Shown: one piece after another, positions 1 through 7,846 of the stretch | Layout of the letters: each line of letters starts with the position of its first letter | How positions within the stretch are numbered: position 1 is the first letter of the stretch | DNA from: Rhodocyclaceae bacterium | Lineage (GTDB): Bacteria > Pseudomonadota > Gammaproteobacteria > Burkholderiales > Rhodocyclaceae | DNA length: 64,000 bases | Assembly: GCA_028714035.1 (NCBI GenBank) | Contig: JAQTNA010000003.1 | Span: forward strand, 1 to 64,000 | Direction of reading: 5' to 3' | Notes under the pieces: model-generated | What the model was told of the DNA's origin: nothing | What the model saw: the letters and a program-made list of their open reading frames with translations, nothing else | The model's database searches: none | Position numbers and translations under genes: made by a program

Positions 1-102
1 AAACCGCCCAAGGTCGTCATCGTCGCCTGCATGCGCAAACTCCTCACCATCATGAACGCCATGGTCAAATACAACTCCCCATGGAACCCCAAAATCGCTT
101 GA
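1..102 (+). CDS. C-terminal end of an IS110/IS1111-type transposase (5' part outside window)
   Basis: Reading from base 1 in frame 1 gives an open 33-residue tail, containing VACMRKLLTIMNAMV and ending in NPKIA before a TGA at 100-102. The pattern 'ACMRKLLTIxNAM' close to the C-terminus is typical of IS110/IS1111 transposases, DEDD-type recombinases with a Ser-containing C-terminal domain. Only the last residues are in view, so intactness cannot be judged. It faces the minus-strand Trm112/lpxK genes and sits where kdsB often follows Trm112 in related genomes, so an insertion may have altered that cluster. No terminal repeats were identified in the 51 bases that follow. Confidence 0.75.
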   Translation, partial: KPPKVVIVACMRKLLTIMNAMVKYNSPWNPKIA

Positions 103-153
103 CACCAAACACGGTTGCTCTGCGGTTAGTACTGCCTTTGCCAGAGCGTAAAA

Positions 154-339
154 TCATTGCCCCGCCGCTTCCTCGGCGGTGAGTTGGCGCGCCTCCTCCT
201 CCAGCATCACGGGGATGTCGTCCTTGACGAGGTAGGCCAGGCGGCAGGGCTTGCACACCAGCTCGGACTGGGCCTTGCGGTAGTCCAGGGGTCCCTTGCA
301 CACGGGACAGACAAGAATCTCAAGCAGGCGAACGTCCAT
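154..339 (-). CDS. Trm112/YcaR family zinc-finger-like protein
   Basis: A protein of 61 residues starting [18 protein letters not shown], with a CPVC pair and a second cysteine pattern (VCKPCRLAY) followed by [12 protein letters not shown]. This is the UPF0434/Trm112 family, small zinc-ribbon-like proteins; the eukaryotic member activates methyltransferases, while the bacterial role is unclear. I chose the internal ATG at 339 because family members begin with 'MD.rLLeiL.CP.C', and the longer reading to 366 adds nine atypical residues. It overlaps the 3' end of lpxK by 20 bases, the usual lpxK-ycaR arrangement, so translation is probably coupled. Confidence 0.88.
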   Translation of the reverse strand: MDVRLLEILVCPVCKGPLDYRKAQSELVCKPCRLAYLVKDDIPVMLEEEARQLTAEEAAGQ

Positions 340-1360
340 GCGTTTTCTCCATGATTTTAGCCACAACCCATTGCGCCAGATCCGGTACCACTTCCGTATC
401 CACGCGCAGAACCCAGGTATGCGCCGGACAGAAACCGGCGCATTTTACCCCATCTTTTTCAGTCATTAACAACGCTTCTGCATCATCAAAATTATTTATA
501 TCTTCCGCACCGTAGCGGTGGTGATCCGGGAAGGGGTGGCAGACCGCCTTGACGCCGAGTTCCGCCAGATGATCGAAAAACCGTTGCGGGTGACCAATGC
601 CCGCCAGGGCATGAACCCGCATCCCGGCAAAGTCCCCGGCATTGCAGACCACGGAAGGGTTCACAAGGCTGAAGAAGCGGCTGCCGACGAGGCGCATGTC
701 GAAACGCGGCGGCTGAGCCTGAGCCGGCAGCCCCGCACCGACAGAGCCGCCGTTCATCACCAAGGCATCCGTGGCAGCCAGCCGGGAAAGCCCCTCCCTG
801 AGCGGTCCCGCCGGCAGCAGCCAGCCGTTGCCGACGCCACGCCCATCCATGACCACGATCTCCATGTCCCGGGCCAGCCGGTAGTGCTGCAAGCCATCGT
901 CGCAGAGGATCAGATCGCACTCCGGGTGGGCGGCCAGAAGTGCCCGCCCCGCCTCGGCCCGATCCCGGCCGACCCACACCGGGCAGAGCCCCCGCCGCGC
1001 CATGAGCAGCGGCTCGTCGCCGACTTCCGCCGGATCGTCATCCGTCCGCACCTCGCGCACCTCCCCGGCACGGGATACCCGGCCGCCGTGGCCGCGGCTG
1101 ACGATACCGGGCTTGAAGCCCTTTTTTGCCAGTTCTTGCGCCAGCCAGAGAGTGAGCGGCGTCTTGCCGTTGCCGCCGACCGTCAGGTTGCCCACCACGA
1201 CCACCGGCCGTGGCAGGCGCACCGATTCCAGAACGCCCAGGCGATACAAGACCCGGCGCAGGGCCACGATGCCGCGGAAGAGCAGCGAAACCGGCAGAAG
1301 AAGCCAGGAGAGAAGGCCGCGCCGGGTCCAGGCTGAAACCAGGGTATCCGTCAGGGACAT
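320..1360 (-). CDS. lpxK: Tetraacyldisaccharide 4'-kinase LpxK
   Basis: A 346-residue inner-membrane kinase that phosphorylates the 4' position of the lipid A disaccharide precursor, giving lipid IVA. The N-terminus has a hydrophobic helix (about residues 15-35), followed by the family P-loop [18 protein letters not shown] at about residues 53-70 and the SRGHGG motif. Further on, [12 protein letters not shown] and MTEKDGVKC are also LpxK signatures. Length matches the family (about 325-350). It is followed by Trm112 with a 20-base overlap and preceded by the DUF4160/DUF2442 pair, which separates it from exbB-exbD. Confidence 0.95.
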   Translation of the reverse strand: MSLTDTLVSAWTRRGLLSWLLLPVSLLFRGIVALRRVLYRLGVLESVRLPRPVVVVGNLTVGGNGKTPLTLWLAQELAKKGFKPGIVSRGHGGRVSRAGEVREVRTDDDPAEVGDEPLLMARRGLCPVWVGRDRAEAGRALLAAHPECDLILCDDGLQHYRLARDMEIVVMDGRGVGNGWLLPAGPLREGLSRLAATDALVMNGGSVGAGLPAQAQPPRFDMRLVGSRFFSLVNPSVVCNAGDFAGMRVHALAGIGHPQRFFDHLAELGVKAVCHPFPDHHRYGAEDINNFDDAEALLMTEKDGVKCAGFCPAHTWVLRVDTEVVPDLAQWVVAKIMEKTHGRSPA

Positions 1361-1366
1361 GAACCC

Positions 1367-1624
1367 TCAGGCCGACTTTTGCCTGTGCTGCGGTGCATGT
1401 ACGAGGCCCAGCAAGCCGTCAATGGAAACATCTTCGTCGAGCAGCGGCCAATGGATACCATAGCCCGAAGGGGAAACTTCGAAAGCGATGACCTCCTCCC
1501 TCGTCGCCTCCGCCAGCGACACTGAAAGCTCGGACAGTGGCTTGCGAATCACGACACCGTCCGCCACCAGGCAGAGCAGACCCTTTTCTATCCTCACATT
1601 TTCGACCTTGTGATAGCTGCCCAT
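1367..1624 (-). CDS. DUF2442-like small protein
   Basis: An 85-residue protein starting MGSYHKVENVRIEKG. The central pattern, in which the sequence element is set out as an on-gene 'kPLSELSVSLAEATREEV' followed by 'GYGIHWPLLDEDVSIDGLL', matches DUF2442 proteins, where the conserved part is 'G.gihWp.lDEDisv.gLL'. Family members typically sit directly downstream of DUF4160 genes and the pair is often suggested to behave like a toxin-antitoxin module, but no activity is established. The ATG at 1624 lies two bases after the TGA of the DUF4160 gene, so the two are almost certainly cotranslated. An upstream in-frame start (1654) would overlap the partner and is less likely. Confidence 0.75.
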   Translation of the reverse strand: MGSYHKVENVRIEKGLLCLVADGVVIRKPLSELSVSLAEATREEVIAFEVSPSGYGIHWPLLDEDVSIDGLLGLVHAPQHRQKSA

Positions 1625-1626
1625 GA

Positions 1627-1878
1627 TCAGCGCCTCCGCTGGAACTCCAGCCATTGTTCGACGATATATTCGAAATGCTCGAAGATGATCTTGCGAATCT
1701 GCCGGACATCCCGGGAAGACATATTGGAAGAAAACGCCTCCTGAATGTCGAACGCCTCCGGGTCAAGCCAGAATTTGCACTCCTTCCCACCGTTTCGGCA
1801 ATGAACATGCATAGGCTCATTGCCTTCATTGGCATAGAAGAACAGTCGCCACCCAAGGAGAACAAGTATGGTTGGCAC
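1627..1878 (-). CDS. DUF4160-like small protein
   Basis: An 83-residue protein, starting at GTG, with N-terminus MPTILVLLGWRLFFYANEGN followed by EPMHVHC. The pattern 'MPtil...G.rfffys.E..EP.HvHv' is the hallmark of DUF4160. The C-terminal half is helical (IRKIIFEHFEYIVEQWLEFQ). It forms a two-gene unit with the DUF2442 gene immediately downstream (two-base spacing), inserted between exbD and lpxK, which are normally adjacent in this lineage. Function unknown; a toxin-antitoxin role is a frequent guess for such pairs and is not shown by this sequence. Confidence 0.8.
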   Translation of the reverse strand: MPTILVLLGWRLFFYANEGNEPMHVHCRNGGKECKFWLDPEAFDIQEAFSSNMSSRDVRQIRKIIFEHFEYIVEQWLEFQRRR

Positions 1879-1893
1879 GGATAGCCCCGTCCC

Positions 1894-2310
1894 CTACTTC
1901 GCCGGTCCTTGCGTGGCAAACGAGATGCGCGGCAGGCCGGCCTGCTGCGAAGCCTGCATGACGTCAATCACGCTCTGATGGGTAGCCTTGGCGTCGGCAT
2001 TGATGACCACCATCAGATCCTTGCCCCCGGCGGCCCGGCGCAAGGCGGCGGCGATGCTCGCCACGTCCCGCGCGCCCAGGGCTGCCCGGTTCACCAGGAC
2101 ATCGCCCGCCGTGGTGACGACCACGTCCACTTCGGTCGGTTGATCCGGCTTGGCGGAAGCGTCCGCCGTGGGCAGATTGATCTCCAGGCCGGAAAACTTG
2201 GAATAGGTGGTGGTGATCATGAGGAAGATCAGGATCACCAGCAACACGTCAATCATGGGAATCAGGTTGATTTCCGGCTCTTCCCGGAAACGGCCGCGCT
2301 GGAAATTCAT
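1894..2310 (-). CDS. exbD: ExbD/TolR family biopolymer transport protein
   Basis: A 138-residue protein with one N-terminal transmembrane helix (INLIPMIDVLLVILIFLMIT, residues about 15-34) that carries the conserved proton-path Asp of 'PMIDV', followed by a periplasmic ExbD domain ending PRISFATQGP. It is the energy-transducing partner of ExbB, using the proton gradient to drive TonB-dependent or similar outer-membrane processes. It lies 10 bases downstream of exbB on the same strand. No tonB gene is in the window. Confidence 0.92.
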   Translation of the reverse strand: MNFQRGRFREEPEINLIPMIDVLLVILIFLMITTTYSKFSGLEINLPTADASAKPDQPTEVDVVVTTAGDVLVNRAALGARDVASIAAALRRAAGGKDLMVVINADAKATHQSVIDVMQASQQAGLPRISFATQGPAK

Positions 2311-2320
2311 GACTGGACGC

Positions 2321-2929
2321 TCAGTTATCGCGCTGGCCGTGGACCAGTTCCACCAGGCGCAGGGCCTGCTGCTCCATGTCCACCACGAAGCTGTCGGCCA
2401 ATGCCCGGAAATGGCGATAGGCGATCATGCTCGGGATGGCGATCATGAGGCCGAAGCCGGTGTTGTACAGGGCGATGGAAATGCCGTGGGCCAGTTGCTG
2501 GGGATTGCCGCCGGACGGCCCCTGGGAGCCGAAGATCTCGATCATGCCCACCACCGTGCCGAAGAGCCCCATGAGCGGGCTGATGGAGGCGATGGTGCCC
2601 AGGGTGGTCAGGAAACGCTCCAGGTCGTGGGTCACGGCCCGGCCCGCCTCCTCGATGGACTCCTTCATGATCTCCCGCGTGGCCCCGACGTTGCGCAAGC
2701 CGGCCGCGAACACCCGGCCCAGGGGCGAATGGGCCTCAAGATTTTTCAGTATCTCGGGCGTCACACCCTGGGCGCGATATCCCGCGACCACGGTATCCAG
2801 GAGGCCGTTGGGCACGATCTTGACCCGGCGCAGGGACATGGAACGCTCGATGATCAGGGCCACGGCGATGATCGAAGCCAGCAACAGGAACCAGATGGGC
2901 CAGCCGGCCGCTTCCAGAATGGCAAACAC
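2321..2929 (-). CDS. exbB: MotA/TolQ/ExbB proton channel family protein ExbB
   Basis: A 202-residue inner-membrane protein with a hydrophobic N-terminus (FAILEAAGWPIWFLLLASII), a cytoplasmic stretch, and two transmembrane helices around 'LTTLGTIASISPLMGLFGTV' and 'ALYNTGFGLMIAIPSMIAY', the conserved core of the ExbB/TolQ family. It assembles with ExbD to form a proton-driven motor in the inner membrane. The start codon is GTG at 2929. It is the first gene of the minus-strand exbB-exbD-DUF4160-DUF2442-lpxK-Trm112 run and is divergent from xseA. Confidence 0.93.
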   Translation of the reverse strand: MFAILEAAGWPIWFLLLASIIAVALIIERSMSLRRVKIVPNGLLDTVVAGYRAQGVTPEILKNLEAHSPLGRVFAAGLRNVGATREIMKESIEEAGRAVTHDLERFLTTLGTIASISPLMGLFGTVVGMIEIFGSQGPSGGNPQQLAHGISIALYNTGFGLMIAIPSMIAYRHFRALADSFVVDMEQQALRLVELVHGQRDN

Positions 2930-3037
2930 GGAGGAGTCTCCAAGAAAATTCAGCCGGGAACTTTAGCCCGCCCGGCCGTTTTCGGCAAGGCCGAAAAAAA
3001 CCTTGTCAGAACAAGGGGCGTTTTCCAGCCCCCGCGC

Positions 3038-3060
3038 TTATCCACAAAACCTGTGGATAA
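3038..3060. promoter_or_regulatory. Pair of perfect inverted DnaA-box sequences
   Basis: TTATCCACA at 3038-3046 and its exact inverse TGTGGATAA at 3052-3060 are separated by five bases. Both match the high-affinity DnaA consensus exactly. A second palindrome (CTGTGCACAG) begins four bases later. The site lies in the 322-base divergent gap between exbB and xseA; the rest of the gap is AT-rich towards xseA and has no convincing gene. DnaA binding and any effect on the flanking promoters are inferred. Confidence 0.6.
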
Positions 3061-3251
3061 CACTGTGCACAGAGCCTGCGCTGACACCCTAAGTAGGCCT
3101 GCCATAAGGGTTTTTCTTACGCCGATGAAAAATGAAGCTTTTGTTAATTCCGTTATTTTTCAATACGTTACAACAAGCCACAGAGGGCGGACGGACCGGA
3201 CCGAGTCCTCCCCCGGACACCGACATGGTGCTTGACAAGGTAGAATCCGGT

Positions 3252-4619
3252 ATGCAAGAAATCCTCCCACCCGCCCCCTCTCCTGCCCCTCTCCCGTTCC
3301 AGGAAGTTCTGCGGGTATCGCAGCTGAATCACCTGGCACGCCAGGCCCTGGAGCAGCGTTTCCCCTTGCTCTGGGTGGCGGGGGAGGTCTCGAACCTGAC
3401 CCGGGCCACCTCCGGCCACCTCTATTTCAGCCTCAAGGACGAGGGCGCCCAGGTGCGCTGCGCCATGTTCAGAAACCGCGCCCAGCTTCTGCCCTGGCGC
3501 CTGGAAAACGGCATGCAGGTGGAAGCCCGCGCCGTCGTCACCCTGTATGAAGCGCGGGGCGACTACCAGTTGAACGTCGAGGCCCTGCGCCGGGCCGGCA
3601 TCGGCGCCCTGTTCGAGGCCTTCGCCCGCCTCCGCGACCGGCTCGCCGCCGAAGGCCTGTTCGATCCGGACAGGAAGCGCGCCCTGCCCGCCTATCCCCG
3701 GCGCATCGGCCTCATCAGCTCGCTCCAGGCCGCGGCCCTGAAGGACGTGCTGGCCACCCTGGCGCGCCGGGCACCCCACCTGCCGGTGGTCATCTACCCG
3801 ACCGCGGTCCAAGGCGAGGGAGCCGCGACCCAGATCGCCGCCGCCCTGAAGATCGCCGGCGAACGGCGGGAGTGCGAGGTGCTCATCCTGGCCAGAGGGG
3901 GCGGCAGCATCGAGGATCTTTGGTCCTTCAACGAGGAAATCGTGGCCCGGGCCATCCGTGCCTGTCCCATTCCCGTGGTGAGCGGCGTGGGTCACGAGAC
4001 CGACACCACCATCAGCGACTTCGCCGCCGACCGGCGCGCCGCCACCCCCACCGCGGCGGCGGAACTGGTGAGCGCGGGTTTTGTGGAAGCCGAGCCGCGC
4101 CTGGAACGTCTGCATCGCGCACTCGTCCGGGCCATCGGACGAACGCTGGAGAGCCGGGCCCAGCGGCTGGACACCCTGGGCTACCGGCTGGTGCATCCCG
4201 GGCAAAGCCTGGCCCGGGGCAGGCTCGCCTGCGCCCATCTGGGCACCCGGCTCTCAGCGGCCCTCTCCCGCCGCCTGGAAGCCTCTCGGCGACGCCTGGC
4301 CCAGGCTGAAGCGCGTCTGGCACGGGTACGCCCGGACACTCTCACCCGCGCCAGGAACCTGGAACAACTCTCCCGGCGCCTGCCCCGCGCCACGGCGCAG
4401 ACCCTCTTCGCTCGGCAGAAGCACCTGGAAACCCTGGCTGACCACCTGCTGCACCTCAACCCGGAGGCGGTGCTCGGCCGTGGCTACAGCATCGTCTGGA
4501 ACGGGCAGGGAAACGTGGTGCGGGATGCCGGGCAACTCGCCACGGGCGAAGAACTCCGCCTCCAGTTCGCCCTCGGCTCGGCCCGGGCCAAGGTCACCGA
4601 GATCACCCAGGATTCCTAA
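3252..4619 (+). CDS. xseA: Exodeoxyribonuclease VII large subunit
   Basis: A 455-residue protein when started at the ATG at 3252 (E. coli XseA is 456). It forms the catalytic large subunit of exonuclease VII, which degrades single-stranded DNA to short oligonucleotides with XseB. The N-terminal OB-fold shows VSQLNHLARQALEQRFPLLW followed by VAGEVSNLTRATSGHLYFSL; the central region has RIGLISS, ILARGGGSIEDLWSFNEE and PVVSGVGHETDTTISDFAAD, all family signatures; the C-terminal third is a long coiled coil ending in VLGRGYSIV. Two further in-frame upstream ATGs (3132, 3225) encode non-family sequence, so I rejected them. xseB is not adjacent. Confidence 0.95.
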   Translation: MQEILPPAPSPAPLPFQEVLRVSQLNHLARQALEQRFPLLWVAGEVSNLTRATSGHLYFSLKDEGAQVRCAMFRNRAQLLPWRLENGMQVEARAVVTLYEARGDYQLNVEALRRAGIGALFEAFARLRDRLAAEGLFDPDRKRALPAYPRRIGLISSLQAAALKDVLATLARRAPHLPVVIYPTAVQGEGAATQIAAALKIAGERRECEVLILARGGGSIEDLWSFNEEIVARAIRACPIPVVSGVGHETDTTISDFAADRRAATPTAAAELVSAGFVEAEPRLERLHRALVRAIGRTLESRAQRLDTLGYRLVHPGQSLARGRLACAHLGTRLSAALSRRLEASRRRLAQAEARLARVRPDTLTRARNLEQLSRRLPRATAQTLFARQKHLETLADHLLHLNPEAVLGRGYSIVWNGQGNVVRDAGQLATGEELRLQFALGSARAKVTEITQDS

Positions 4620-4633
4620 GACCGCCCGGGCCT

Positions 4634-5275
4634 TCACTTCCCCAGCATCTTCCTGAGTTCCGGCCAGACCGTCTCCAGGATCAGGGGCTGGGCGGCGGCG
4701 ACGGGGTGAAGGCCGTCGGGCTGGAACATCTCGGGGCGGTCGGCGAAGCCGGCCAGCAGGAAGGGCACGAAGGACGTGTGTTCCCGTTTTGCCAGGTCAG
4801 AAAAGCTCCGGGCAAACTCGCCCGCGTAGAGCGGCCCGAAGTTGGGCGGCAGGCGCATGCCGATGAGCAGCACCCTGGCTCCCGCGTGGCGGCTCTCCGA
4901 AATCATGGCGACCAGGTTCTCCCTCATGGCGGAGAGCGGCAGGCCGCGCAGGCCGTCGTTGGCCCCCAGTTCGAAGGCGACGATGGCCGGATTGTGCTTG
5001 CGCAGCGCCGCCACCATGCGGGAGCGTCCCCCGGCGGTGGTTTCGCCGCTGATGCTGGCATTCACCACCCGCCAGGGCAGATGTTCCGCCTCCAGGCGAG
5101 ACTGCAACAGGCTGGGCCAAGCCTGGCCGGTGGGCAAGCCGTACCCGGCGGAGAGGCTGTCGCCGAAAACCAGTATGATCGGAGGCTCGGCCGCGCCGGC
5201 GGGAAGCATGGGCAGCAGCATGGGCAAGAGCAGGAACAGGGAAAGCAGCGGGGACAGGAACATGGATCGAAACAT
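4634..5275 (-). CDS. tesA: GDSL/SGNH-type arylesterase (TesA-like)
   Basis: A 213-residue secreted esterase/lysophospholipase of the SGNH family. A strongly hydrophobic signal peptide (MFRSMFLSPLLSLFLLLPML, cleaved probably after PAGAA) precedes the block I motif VFGDSLSAGYG with the catalytic Ser, then SGETTAGG, the block III ELGANDGLRG, and block V QPDGLHPVAAAQ with the catalytic Asp/His. This matches the periplasmic multifunctional TesA. The gene is convergent with xseA and divergent from a ybbA-like ABC ATPase, as in E. coli. An alternative start is the ATG at 5263. Its ATG at 5275 physically overlaps the proposed start of the divergent gene. Confidence 0.92.
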   Translation of the reverse strand: MFRSMFLSPLLSLFLLLPMLLPMLPAGAAEPPIILVFGDSLSAGYGLPTGQAWPSLLQSRLEAEHLPWRVVNASISGETTAGGRSRMVAALRKHNPAIVAFELGANDGLRGLPLSAMRENLVAMISESRHAGARVLLIGMRLPPNFGPLYAGEFARSFSDLAKREHTSFVPFLLAGFADRPEMFQPDGLHPVAAAQPLILETVWPELRKMLGK

Positions 5276-5993
5276 GGGGCATGGCTCCGGGCAGGTGGCC
5301 GCTCAGTCGGCCACTCGGTCGGCCAATCTCGTGGCCGTGGAAGCCGATGCCCTCACAAAGGAAGTCGTCAGCGGCGACGGCCGGCTGGTGATTCTGCACC
5401 AGATTTCCTTTTCCGTCATGGCGGGCGAAGCCGTGGCCATCGTCGGCGCCTCCGGCTCGGGCAAATCCACCCTCCTGGGTCTGCTCGCCGGGCTGGACGC
5501 CCCCAGCTCCGGCACCGTGCGCTTGGGCGGAGAGGATCTCCACAACCTGGACGAGGACGGCCGGGCGGCGCTGCGCGGGCGTCTGGCGGGCTTCGTGTTC
5601 CAGTCCTTCCATCTCCTGCCCTCGCTCACCGCCCTGGAAAACGTCATGCTGCCCCTGGAACTGGCCGGACGGAACGAAGCCCGCGGCATTGCCCACACGC
5701 TTCTGGAACGGGTGGGACTCTCGGAACGCATGCAGCACTACCCGAAACACCTCTCCGGCGGCGAACAGCAGCGGGTGGCGCTGGCCCGCGCCTTCGCCCC
5801 ATCGCCGGCCATCCTCTTCGCCGACGAACCCACCGGCAACCTGGATGCCGCCACCGGGCAATCGGTGATCGAGCTCATGTTCAACATGAACCAGGAGAGC
5901 GGCACCACCCTGATCCTGGTCACCCACGACGAGGCCCTGGCCCGGCGCTGCGACCGTATCCTGCGCCTCTCCGGCGGAGCACTGGTGCCGTGA
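5274..5993 (+). CDS. LolD/YbbA-like ABC transporter ATP-binding protein
   Basis: A 239-residue ABC ATPase. Walker A is VGASGSGKSTLLGLLAGLD, followed by the Q-loop region AGFVFQSFHLLP, the signature LSGGEQQRVALARAFA, Walker B ILFADEPTGNLD and the H-loop VTHDEALA. The short loop after Walker A and 'PTGNLD' place it in the MacB/LolD/YbbA group. Divergence from tesA argues for YbbA. The usual permease partner (ybbP) does not follow; phosphoglucomutase does. The first ATG (5274) overlaps the tesA start; a GTG at 5331 would leave room for both promoters and is a real alternative. Confidence 0.87.
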   Translation: MGHGSGQVAAQSATRSANLVAVEADALTKEVVSGDGRLVILHQISFSVMAGEAVAIVGASGSGKSTLLGLLAGLDAPSSGTVRLGGEDLHNLDEDGRAALRGRLAGFVFQSFHLLPSLTALENVMLPLELAGRNEARGIAHTLLERVGLSERMQHYPKHLSGGEQQRVALARAFAPSPAILFADEPTGNLDAATGQSVIELMFNMNQESGTTLILVTHDEALARRCDRILRLSGGALVP

Positions 5994-7667
<1,674 letters not shown>

Positions 7668-7846
7668 TCAGGAATCAGGGATCAGAGGTCAGGGATCAGA
7701 AAAGTTTCCGCGCGCTTCGCGCGAAAAATTTTGCCGGTACGTAGGTCGGGCTTCAGCCCGACAATTGATCCTGATAACCGGACGCCCATGTCGGGTTGAA
7801 ACCCGACCTGCGGCCTGTTATCTGACAACTGACAACTGTCACCTGT
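7668..7846. repeat. Heptad-repeat hairpin element, TCAG type, with GC-hairpin core
   Basis: The left arm (7668-7699) is four and a half 7-bp units of the kind TCAGGGA; the right arm (about 7820-7846) is units of the kind CTGACAA, the inverse pattern. Between them lies AGTTTCC followed by a perfect GC stem CGCGCG-CTT-CGCGCG (7709-7723), and then a pair of REP-like stems. The bases 7703-7723 recur exactly at 62374-62394. The right arm supplies the stop codon of the minus-strand kinase. Confidence 0.7.
7741..7811. repeat. REP-like inverted pair of small palindromes
   Basis: GTCGGGCTTCAGCCCGAC (7744-7761) and GTCGGGTTGAAACCCGAC (7790-7807) are two short perfect stem-loops in opposite orientation; the flanks are also inverted (GTAG before the first, CTGC after the second). 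The layout resembles a bacterial interspersed mosaic element made of two REP units. It lies between the convergent pgm and kinase genes, where it could also help end transcription. Confidence 0.65.

Noticed and set aside
3225..3260. TTGACA followed by TAGAAT just before the xseA start looked like a sigma-70 promoter
   Set aside because: The two hexamers are only three bases apart rather than 16-18, so this is not a usable promoter by spacing.
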